DNA of 64,000 nucleotides, taken from positions 186,001-250,000 of the forward strand of contig JANQPB010000006.1 of the NCBI GenBank assembly GCA_028285495.1. Reading direction: 5' to 3'. Below are positions 1 to 6,728 of the stretch, piece after piece. Below the pieces are notes generated by a model. The model ran no database searches and had not been told where the DNA came from. It worked only from the letters and a program-made list of their open reading frames with translations. Source of the stretch: Acidimicrobiales bacterium (GTDB taxonomy: Bacteria > Actinomycetota > Acidimicrobiia > Acidimicrobiales > SZUA-35). A program made the position numbers and the translations under genes. Position 1 is the first letter of the stretch. Every line of letters begins with the position of its first letter.

Positions 1-471
1 GGCCAGCTTGTCCTCGCCGATGGCCTGGTTGGCCGCCTGCTCGAACGGCAGCACGATGTTGACGCCGAAGGCGTTGTCGAGGCCGGCCCCCTCGAGCCCG
101 GCGGTCATGATCCCCGGCCCGCCGCCGGTGATCGAGGCCCAACCCCGCTCGGCCAGGAGGCGTCCGGTCTCGTGGGCCAGCTGGTAGTCGGGATCGTCCG
201 GCTCGGTCCTGGCCGACCCGAAGATCGTGGCCTTGGCCTGGTGGCCCCAGGGGGAGAACACCTCCCAGGCCCCGAGCATCTCGACCAGCGACTGGTTGGC
301 GATCTTGAGCTCGAGGCGGTCGACGTCGGCTGCGTCCATGTCGAGGGCGGTCACGAGCAGTGAGCGAACGAGATCGTCGTTCCCGTCGCGGCCGACGGCG
401 CCGATGAGCTGGCTGACCAGCCGGTCGACGTCCTCGTCGCCAAAGGTCGATCGAGCTCGGGGGGCTGACAT
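1..471 (-). CDS. LOG-family (TIGR00730-like) Rossmann protein, C-terminus beyond the window
   Basis: The first 157 residues are visible and the gene runs off the left edge. Residues 82-96 (IFGSARTEPDDPDY) and 115-122 (TGGGPGIM) are the nucleotide-binding signatures of the LOG family. Members of this family hydrolyse nucleoside 5'-monophosphates to base and ribose phosphate and were formerly called lysine decarboxylase-like. The catalytic PGGxGTxxE motif would lie beyond the edge, so activity cannot be judged. The ATG at 471 has the strong ribosome site GAGGTGA directly upstream. The gene follows fbiC in the same direction after 127 bp and may be its distal partner. Confidence 0.8.
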   Translation of the reverse strand, partial: MSAPRARSTFGDEDVDRLVSQLIGAVGRDGNDDLVRSLLVTALDMDAADVDRLELKIANQSLVEMLGAWEVFSPWGHQAKATIFGSARTEPDDPDYQLAHETGRLLAERGWASITGGGPGIMTAGLEGAGLDNAFGVNIVLPFEQAANQAIGEDKLA

Positions 472-598
472 CGTTCACCTCGGGGGGCAGGGGGTGGAGG
501 GCCCGATGCTATCGATCGGGCCACGCTCTCCGTCGTGTCGGGTTGCGACCCCAGCCCTCACGAGCAGGGCGACGAGCGGCGCGCCGTCGCCGCTCGGC

Positions 599-3016
599 TC
601 AGGCGTCGACGGCCGCTGCGGCGTCGACCGGTTGGTAGAGCGTCGTCCGCTGGGCCAGCGTCCGGCCGATCGAGTCGGTCACCGCCCGGAAGTCGTCCGG
701 CGTCACCGCCGTGCCGTGGGCGGCGCCCGCGGCCCGGGAGATGTTCTCGTCCATCAGGGTGCCGCCGACGTCGTTGCAGCCGGCCTGGAGGAGCTGGCGA
801 ACGCTGGCCAGCCCGATCTTGACCCAGCCGGACTGGATGTTGTCGATGTAGCCCCGATAGGCGATGCGGGCGACGGCGTGGACGAGCAGGTTCTCCCGGA
901 ACGTCGGACCCCGCCTGGCCCGGCGGCGGAGGTAGACGGGCGAGGCCATGTGCACGAAAGGCAGGCCGACGAACTCGGTGAACCCGCCGGTCTCGGCCTG
1001 GAGGTCCCGGGTGACCAGGAGGTGGCGGGCCCACGACGCCGGGCTCTCGACGGCACCGAACATCATCGTCACGTTCGAGCGCAGCCCGACCGAGTGGGCG
1101 ATCCGGTGGGCCTCCAGCCACTCCTCGGAGTCGACCTTGTCCGGGCAGAGGATCTCGCGGATCGGATCGTCGAGGATCTCGGCCGCCGTGCCGGGGAGCG
1201 AGCGCAGCCCGGCCTCCATGCAGCGCTCGAGGTACTGGGCCAGGGGCTCGCCGAGACGCTTCGCCCCCTCGGTGACCTCGAGCGCCGTGAACCCGTGCAC
1301 GTGGATGTCGGGTGCCGCCTCCTTCACCGCCCGGCAGACGTCGAGGTAGTAGTCGCCGTCGAAGTCGGGGTGGATCCCGCCCTGCAGGCAGACCTCGGTC
1401 GCTCCGGCCTCCCAGGCCTCGACCACCCGCTCCTGCATGTCCTGCAGGGTCAGCAGGTACGGCTTGCCCCGCAGGTTGAGGCTGAGGGGGCCCTTGGAGA
1501 ACCCGCAGAAGGTGCATTTGAACGTGCAGACGTTGGTGTAGTTGATGTTGCGGTTGACGACGTAGGTCACCGTGTCGCCGACGATCTCGGCCCGCAGCTC
1601 GTCGGCCAGGGCGGCGACCGCCGAGACCTCGGGTCCACGGGCGGAGAACAGGGTCACGATCTCGTCGAAGCCGACCTGCTGGCCGGCCCGCACCCCGTCG
1701 ATCACCTCGCCGACGGCGCCGCCGGCCACGGCCTCGGGGTCGATCAGGTCGACCGGGTCGACCGGCGCGCCCGAGTACCACTGGGTCGACCGATCGCCGA
1801 TGAGGACGACGTCGGCCCCGTCGTCGGCCTTCTTCACGAACTCGGTCTTCTCGGGGAACACCGCACCGGGATCGTCGCGGGCCAGGCTCTCGGCATCGGA
1901 GCGGTCGAGCACATTGAAGCGGAGCCCCTCGTCGAGCCAGCGCTCGGGCCGGCTGGCGTACTCGGGGTAGATCGTGAGCCGGGGGGCCAGCACGTGGCCT
2001 CGGGCCTCCGTGACCTCCCGGAGCCGGTCGAGGGCCGGCCAGGGCCGCTCGGGGTTGACATGGTCGGCGGTGATCGGCGAGACGCCGCCCCAGTCGTCGA
2101 TGCCGGCGTCGAGCAAGACGCCGAAGTCCTCGCTCAGGTTCGGCGGGGCCTGGAGGTGGACGTCGTCCGGCAGGATCAGCCGGGCCAGGGCGATGGCCCG
2201 GTGGTAGTCGTCGTCCGGGCAGGGGGCATGGCGCCACATCGCCGTGCCGTCCTTGGGCAGGAAGTTCTGGACGATCACCTCCTGCACGTGCCCGTGGCGC
2301 CGGTTGGCCTCGGCGATGGCGACGAGGGCGTCGACCCGGTCGGCCTCGGTCTCGCCGATGCCGACGAGGATGCCGGTGGTGAACGGGATGCCGAGCTCGC
2401 CTGCGGCGTCGAGCGTGGCCAGGCGACGGGCCGGCTCCTTGTCCGGCGCGCCGCGGTGGGCATCGAGGTCGTCGCGGAGCGTCTCGACCATCATCCCCTG
2501 GCTCGGGGAGACCGGGCGGAGGGCGGCCAGCTCCTCGGGGTGGAGGGCCCCGGCGTTGGCGTGGGGGAGTAGGCCCGTCTCGTCGAGGACGAGCCGGCAC
2601 ATGGCGGCCAGGTAGTCCACCGTGGAGGCGTAGCCGTTGGCCTCCAGCCACTCGGCCGCGACCGGGTAGCGCAGCTCGGGCCGCTCGCCGAGGGTGAACA
2701 GCGCCTCGTGACACCCGGCCCGGGCCCCTCGCTTGGCGATGCGGACCACCTCGTCGGGCGACAGGTAGGGGCTATCGAGCCGGGCCGGCGGCTGGGCGAA
2801 GGTGCAGTAGCCGCACTTGTCGCGGCACAGCATGGTCAGCGGGATGAAGACCTTGGGGGAGTAGGTCACCCGGGTCCCGAACAGCTGGTTGCGCCGCTCG
2901 GCGGCCAGGGCCGTCAGCTCGGCCGTCGACCGCTCGAGCAACGCCGCCGGATCGGCGGCTCGCCCGTTGGCGAGCGCGCCGAGGTCGACCGTATCGGGGG
3001 TGAGCTGGGATGTCAT
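599..3016 (-). CDS. fbiC: FbiC, bifunctional FO synthase (CofG-CofH fusion)
   Basis: This 805-residue protein makes FO (7,8-didemethyl-8-hydroxy-5-deazariboflavin), the chromophore of coenzyme F420, from tyrosine and 5-amino-6-ribitylaminouracil. It has two radical-SAM domains. The N-terminal CofG half carries CxxxCxxC at C64, C68 and C71. The C-terminal CofH half carries a second CxxxCxxC at C497, C501 and C504. The fused form is typical of actinobacteria, whereas archaea have two separate proteins. The ATG at 3016 overlaps the stop of the upstream HxlR gene as ATGA, so translation is probably coupled. The product serves the five luciferase-like oxidoreductases elsewhere in the window. Confidence 0.97.
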   Translation of the reverse strand: MTSQLTPDTVDLGALANGRAADPAALLERSTAELTALAAERRNQLFGTRVTYSPKVFIPLTMLCRDKCGYCTFAQPPARLDSPYLSPDEVVRIAKRGARAGCHEALFTLGERPELRYPVAAEWLEANGYASTVDYLAAMCRLVLDETGLLPHANAGALHPEELAALRPVSPSQGMMVETLRDDLDAHRGAPDKEPARRLATLDAAGELGIPFTTGILVGIGETEADRVDALVAIAEANRRHGHVQEVIVQNFLPKDGTAMWRHAPCPDDDYHRAIALARLILPDDVHLQAPPNLSEDFGVLLDAGIDDWGGVSPITADHVNPERPWPALDRLREVTEARGHVLAPRLTIYPEYASRPERWLDEGLRFNVLDRSDAESLARDDPGAVFPEKTEFVKKADDGADVVLIGDRSTQWYSGAPVDPVDLIDPEAVAGGAVGEVIDGVRAGQQVGFDEIVTLFSARGPEVSAVAALADELRAEIVGDTVTYVVNRNINYTNVCTFKCTFCGFSKGPLSLNLRGKPYLLTLQDMQERVVEAWEAGATEVCLQGGIHPDFDGDYYLDVCRAVKEAAPDIHVHGFTALEVTEGAKRLGEPLAQYLERCMEAGLRSLPGTAAEILDDPIREILCPDKVDSEEWLEAHRIAHSVGLRSNVTMMFGAVESPASWARHLLVTRDLQAETGGFTEFVGLPFVHMASPVYLRRRARRGPTFRENLLVHAVARIAYRGYIDNIQSGWVKIGLASVRQLLQAGCNDVGGTLMDENISRAAGAAHGTAVTPDDFRAVTDSIGRTLAQRTTLYQPVDAAAAVDA

Positions 3017-3543
3017 GAAGGGGTCCTCCCGGGACCGGGCCGGCTCCTGATGGCGCCTGGCGTCACGTTCTGGTCGCAGTGCGGACAGCGGACCGCCTGC
3101 TCGAGTGGTTGGCCACAGCTCTCGTGGACGAGCACGATCGGCGCACCGCCGGTGGCATACCAGCGATCGCCCCAGCCCATCAGGGCGATGAGTGCGGTCG
3201 ACAGGTCGGCACCCTTGGCCGTCAACCGGTACTCGTAGCGGAGCGGTCGATCCTGGTAGGGGACGCGCTCGAGGATCTCGTGGTCGACCAGCTTGGACAG
3301 CCGGTCCGAGAGCAGGTTCTTGGCGATCCCGAGGTCGCCCTGGATCTCGCTGAAGCGGCGGGCGCCGCGGAAGACGTCGCGCAGGATCAGCAGCGACCAG
3401 CGGTCGCCGATCACGTCGAGGGTTGCGGCGATCGAGCAGACGGGCGCGCCGATCGCGGTCTCGGACCCCCCGTCCACGGAGGTCTCGGGCCGCCCCTCTG
3501 GGCGGCCGGCGGCGTTCGAGCGTTCCGCCCGGGTCCCGGCCAT
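3013..3543 (-). CDS. HxlR-family winged-helix transcriptional regulator
   Basis: This 176-residue protein has the HxlR pattern: a conserved cysteine near the start of the domain (APVCSIAATLDVIGDRWS), then a winged helix (LLILRDVFRGARRFSEIQ ... LSDRLSKLVDHEILER). The C-terminal tail has a CPHCD pair and an isolated upstream Cys, so a small metal-binding knuckle is possible. Its stop overlaps the fbiC start by four bases, which places F420 precursor synthesis and this regulator on one transcript. HxlR proteins often sense electrophiles or aldehydes through the cysteine. The ligand here is unknown. A promoter with an overlapping inverted repeat lies just upstream, so autoregulation is likely. 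Confidence 0.9.
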   Translation of the reverse strand: MAGTRAERSNAAGRPEGRPETSVDGGSETAIGAPVCSIAATLDVIGDRWSLLILRDVFRGARRFSEIQGDLGIAKNLLSDRLSKLVDHEILERVPYQDRPLRYEYRLTAKGADLSTALIALMGWGDRWYATGGAPIVLVHESCGQPLEQAVRCPHCDQNVTPGAIRSRPGPGRTPS

Positions 3544-3552
3544 GACCAGGTC

Positions 3553-3581
3553 AACCTAGATCGGTAGGTTTACTTTTGCAA
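3553..3581 (-). promoter_or_regulatory. Promoter and operator of the HxlR-fbiC unit
   Basis: On the minus strand TTGCAA (3581-3576) and TAGGTT (3558-3553) are separated by 17 bases. They end nine bases before the ATG at 3543, so the leader is only a few bases. A perfect inverted repeat, AACCTA-GATCGG-TAGGTT (3553-3570), covers the -10 box and part of the spacer, a natural place for a repressor. A further TTAGGTC half-site lies at 3583-3589. Binding by the HxlR protein is an inference. Confidence 0.5.
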
Positions 3582-3623
3582 CTTAGGTCGGATCGGGCTG
3601 CCGTCGACACGGGCCGGCGGCGA

Positions 3624-4298
3624 TCACCAGCAGCGACCGAAGTCGTCGCGGAAGACGAAGTCCTCGACCGGGTTGCGCCGCAGCTTCGTGTACTGCCGCT
3701 CCGCCACCGGGTGGCCGACGGCGATCAGTGCCGCCAGCGCCGCCCCGTCGGGGGCGCCGAGCAGCTCGTCGACCTGCGGCTGCTCGGCCGCGAGCAGCGT
3801 GGTCAGGGCGGAGCCGAGCCCCTCGGCGGTGCAGGCCAGCAGCAGGTTCTGGACGAAGGTGTAGACCGAGCCGCCCCCGACGATGCTCGGGCGGTCGAGC
3901 TCCCGGTCGGTGATGGCCAGGGTGTCGAGCATGGCGTAGACGACGAGCAGCACCGGCACCTCGTCGAGCCGCTTGGCGAAGTCGTCGGTCCGGTCGAGCC
4001 GTCTGGTCGACGACTCGGTTCCGTGCTCCATCTTGTTGCCCGAGTCGTCGCCCTGGTGCCGCACGGCGCCCTCCCTGGCCTCCCCGAGGTGGGCCTGCCA
4101 CTGCCCGAAGTGGAGCTCGGCGATCGCCGACCTGGTCGACGGCTCGGTGACGACGACCACCCGCCAGCCCTGGCGATTGCCTCCGCTCGAGGCGAACCGG
4201 GCATGATCGAAGACGCGGTGCAACACCGCATCGTCGACCGGTCGATCCTCGAAGTAGCGACATGACGGCGTGTGGCGCATGGCCTGGTAGAGCTCCAC
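3624..4298 (-). CDS. Nitroreductase-family FMN oxidoreductase
   Basis: This 224-residue protein starts with the nitroreductase signature (MELYQAMRHTPSCRYF, then FASSGGNRQGWRVVVV). These contact the FMN phosphate and flavin in the NfsA/NfsB/BluB fold. Family members reduce nitro groups, quinones or enones with NAD(P)H, or act in cofactor metabolism. The substrate cannot be read from sequence. The length is normal and no motif is missing. It lies 80 bp upstream of the HxlR gene on the same strand, but the HxlR gene has its own promoter. BluB-like activity is not supported by any nearby cobalamin gene. Confidence 0.85.
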   Translation of the reverse strand: MELYQAMRHTPSCRYFEDRPVDDAVLHRVFDHARFASSGGNRQGWRVVVVTEPSTRSAIAELHFGQWQAHLGEAREGAVRHQGDDSGNKMEHGTESSTRRLDRTDDFAKRLDEVPVLLVVYAMLDTLAITDRELDRPSIVGGGSVYTFVQNLLLACTAEGLGSALTTLLAAEQPQVDELLGAPDGAALAALIAVGHPVAERQYTKLRRNPVEDFVFRDDFGRCW

Positions 4299-4394
4299 GA
4301 GACCTCCTGAGCTGCGACTGGTCTGGGTCGATGACCGACAAGCCTGCCGGACGACCCCCTGCCGACCAGCGAGCGCCGACCCTACTCGCCCGGG

Positions 4395-4829
4395 TCACAT
4401 CGTCCACAACCATCCGAGGTTGCCCCATGGCGGCCGACCCTGCGCCTCCAGGTTTCGGTGGGGTGCGCGCCGCTCCGGCGGAACCGGAGGCGGCCGGCGA
4501 CCGGCGCGGACGGCCTCGAGCCAAGAACGGCACCGTCTGGCGAAGAGGATCACCCGGCGCATCACCGGCCGACGAGTCGGCCGATACCGGTACACACCAC
4601 GTGTGAGCCGCTCCACCCGACCGGCCCTGACCTCCCAACGCAGCGTGTCGGACACGACCTTCGACGGGCGTCCATTGACCGTGAACCCGGCGGCGTCCAG
4701 GACGCCGACGAGTTCGGCGACGGTCATCGACGGCCGCCGACGCAGCTCGTCGAGCATCATGTATCGAAGGCCCCGGCCCCACAGGGGCTCCATCCTTCGC
4801 TGTCGAGGTGTCGTCGAGAGCTCATCCAT
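4395..4829 (-). CDS. Small winged-helix-like hypothetical protein
   Basis: This 144-residue basic protein has a plausible winged helix at about residues 22-80 (MMLDELRRRPSMTVAELVGVLD ... VVSDTLRWEVRAGRVERL). The layout resembles N-terminal domains of AbiEi-type antitoxins. The C-terminal half is rich in Arg and Pro and looks unstructured. No toxin partner is adjacent, so a toxin-antitoxin role is not supported. The ATG at 4829 is preceded by a palindrome. A DNA-binding role is an inference and I do not recognise a named family. Confidence 0.55.
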   Translation of the reverse strand: MDELSTTPRQRRMEPLWGRGLRYMMLDELRRRPSMTVAELVGVLDAAGFTVNGRPSKVVSDTLRWEVRAGRVERLTRGVYRYRPTRRPVMRRVILFARRCRSWLEAVRAGRRPPPVPPERRAPHRNLEAQGRPPWGNLGWLWTM

Positions 4830-4832
4830 GCA

Positions 4833-4848
4833 TCGAACGATAGTTCGA
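4833..4848. promoter_or_regulatory. Inverted repeat next to the winged-helix gene start
   Basis: TCGAAC-GATA-GTTCGA is a perfect 6-bp inverted repeat with a 4-base spacer, three bases upstream of the ATG at 4829. Its position over the likely transcription start suggests an operator, perhaps for the winged-helix protein itself. This is inference from position and symmetry only. Confidence 0.4.
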
Positions 4849-5071
4849 CGCTGTGACAGTGGGGAGCGGCCACCGTTGCCGACGCGTTCGTCGCCCTCGC
4901 CCTCTCCGCTCGCCCAGCTCCTCCGAGCGGTTGGCCTTCGATCGCCTCAGAGCGACAACTGCGTGCGGTGGCTCGACAACGCCGGCGTCGGCCTGGCGAC
5001 GCTCGCTCCCCGGGCGTCACAACGAGGCGAACCGCCGATCCTCGAACACCTGACGGGGCCCGACACCGCGT
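4849..5071. other. Intergenic stretch with no recognised gene
   Basis: I see no supported coding frame, RNA gene or terminator here. A diverged copy of the repeat core (ACGAGGCGAA, around 5022-5031) lies about 57 bp before the first clear unit of the tandem array. The array may therefore once have extended further left. Confidence 0.5.
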
Positions 5072-5308
5072 TGTCGCTACGAGGCGAACACCAGGCTGCC
5101 AACACCAGGCGGCAACCCCGCCAACCTGTCGCTACGAGGCGAACACCAGGCCGCCAACACCAGGCGGCAACCCAACCAACCTGTCGCTACGAGGCGAACA
5201 CCAGGCTGCCAACACCAGGCGGCAACCCCACCAACCTGTCGCTACGAGGCGAACACCGAGCTACGAACACCAGGCGGCAACCCCGCCAACCTGTCGCTAC
5301 GAGGCGAA
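5072..5308. repeat. 55-bp tandem repeat, four full units plus a partial fifth
   Basis: The core TGTCGCTACGAGGCGAA begins at 5072, 5127, 5182, 5237 and 5292, an exact 55-bp period. Units 1-3 differ at only a few positions. Unit 4 is altered at about 5258-5265. Each unit contains AACACCAGGC twice, and its right half can fold (CAGGCGG with CCGCC and CTG). The period is not a multiple of three and every frame is broken or biased, so it is not a coding repeat. The whole unit is conserved, not just a short repeat between unique spacers, which rules out CRISPR. It lies between the winged-helix gene and the P450 operator. Confidence 0.9.
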
Positions 5309-5389
5309 CCCGCCTGGCACCCGAATCGGCGCTGTCGCGGTGAGGCGCACGGCGGCCGGAGGGGCGAGCCTGCTCCGCTCGACGAGCAG

Positions 5390-5419
5390 TTGAGTCGTTC
5401 GGTACCGAACGTTTAGGCT
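5390..5419 (+). promoter_or_regulatory. Leaderless P450 promoter with embedded 16-bp palindrome
   Basis: TTGAGT (5390-5395) and TAGGCT (5414-5419) flank a perfect palindrome, CGTTCGGTACCGAACG (5396-5411). The ATG at 5427 lies seven bases after TAGGCT, so the transcript should begin at or next to the start codon. A palindrome filling the -35/-10 spacer is typical of TetR-type repressor sites. The regulator is not identified. Confidence 0.6.
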
Positions 5420-5426
5420 CGGCCCC

Positions 5427-6704
5427 ATGGCGACCTACGTCGACGACTACCTGATCGATCGAGGTCCGGAGGACGCCGACCTCACCAGTCACGACACCTA
5501 CACCGCCGGGGTCCCCCACGCCACGTTCGATCGGCTGCGGCGCGACGACCCCGTTCACTGGACCGAGGAGGCGGACGGGTCCGGGTTCTGGTCGGTCCTC
5601 CGCTACGACGACGCGCTCGAGGTCAGCCGGGATCATCAGCGGTTCACGTCGACCCGGGGCATCCGCCTCGAGGAGATGGACGACGAGCAGCTCGCCGCCA
5701 GACGCACGATGATGGAGCACGACCCGCCCGAGCACACTCGCTACCGGCGGCTCGTGTCGAAGGGCTTCACCAGGCGGAGCGTCGAGAGCTACGAGCAGGT
5801 CATCCGCGAGCTGGCGATCGAGGTCATCGAGGACGCGCTCGCCGACGACCGGTTCGAGTTCGTGTCGCGGGTGGCCGAGCAGCTGCCGATGCGGATGCTC
5901 GGTCGACTCCTCGGCACCAGCGACGCCGACGGCCACAAGCTGGTGGCCTGGGGTGACGCCCTGCTCGGCAACACCGACCCCGAGTTCACCGACTTCCCGG
6001 TCGACCTGACCGACACCGAGGCCTACCGGATGGTCCCGTTCCGCAGCCCGGCGGCGCTGCAGATCTTCACCTACGCCCAGGCCCAGGCCGACCTCCGCCG
6101 CCCCGAGGCCGGCGGAACGCCGACCGACGACCTGATCTCCCAGCTCCTCGCTCCCGCCGCCGACGGCCAGCCACTCACCGACCACGAGTTCAACAACTTC
6201 TTCACGCTGCTCGTCGCCGCCGGCAACGACACGACCCGCTACACGCTGACCCACGGGCTCTGGATGCTGATGACCCATCCGACGCTGTGGGACGCCTGGC
6301 GGGACGACCGGTCGCTCACGCCGACGGCGGTCGAGGAGGTGCTCCGGACGAGCGCGGTGACCATGCACTTCCGCCGGACGGCGTCGGAGGACACCGAGCT
6401 CCGGGGTCGTCACATCAGGGCCGGTGACAAGGTCGTGATCTGGTACCCGTCGGCCAACCACGACCCCGATGGCTTCGAGCTGCCCTGGCGCTACGACCTG
6501 GCGAGGGAGCGCAACGACCACATGACGTTCGGCCGCAACGGGCCGCACCTGTGCCTCGGCGCCTGGTTGGCCAGGATGGAGATCCGGCTCGTGTTCGAGG
6601 AGCTGATGAACCGGGTCGAGCGGATCGAGCCGGACGGGCCGATCGAGCGGCTCCGGTCGAACTTCATCGCCGGGATCAAGCGGTTGCCGGTCCGGGTCCG
6701 CTGA
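5427..6704 (+). CDS. Cytochrome P450 (CYP124/125/142-like)
   Basis: This 425-residue soluble P450 has the I-helix motif AAGNDTTRYT, the K-helix ExxR (EEVLR), and the heme loop FGRNGPHLCLG with the heme thiolate at C376. The spacing FGxxGxHxC, one residue longer than the common loop, matches actinobacterial P450s that hydroxylate methyl-branched lipids or steroid side chains. That substrate is an inference. No ferredoxin is adjacent. The gene is alone on its strand, with a palindrome-controlled leaderless promoter. The next gene converges on it 24 bp downstream. Confidence 0.95.
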   Translation: MATYVDDYLIDRGPEDADLTSHDTYTAGVPHATFDRLRRDDPVHWTEEADGSGFWSVLRYDDALEVSRDHQRFTSTRGIRLEEMDDEQLAARRTMMEHDPPEHTRYRRLVSKGFTRRSVESYEQVIRELAIEVIEDALADDRFEFVSRVAEQLPMRMLGRLLGTSDADGHKLVAWGDALLGNTDPEFTDFPVDLTDTEAYRMVPFRSPAALQIFTYAQAQADLRRPEAGGTPTDDLISQLLAPAADGQPLTDHEFNNFFTLLVAAGNDTTRYTLTHGLWMLMTHPTLWDAWRDDRSLTPTAVEEVLRTSAVTMHFRRTASEDTELRGRHIRAGDKVVIWYPSANHDPDGFELPWRYDLARERNDHMTFGRNGPHLCLGAWLARMEIRLVFEELMNRVERIEPDGPIERLRSNFIAGIKRLPVRVR

Positions 6705-6728
6705 GCGCCGACGCACCGACCCGACCCG

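Noticed and set aside
227..2572. Open frame of 781 codons opposite fbiC
   Set aside because: It is the complementary shadow of fbiC, whose two radical-SAM motifs are unambiguous.
5072..5308. CRISPR array
   Set aside because: The full 55-bp unit is conserved. There are no unique spacers and no cas genes.
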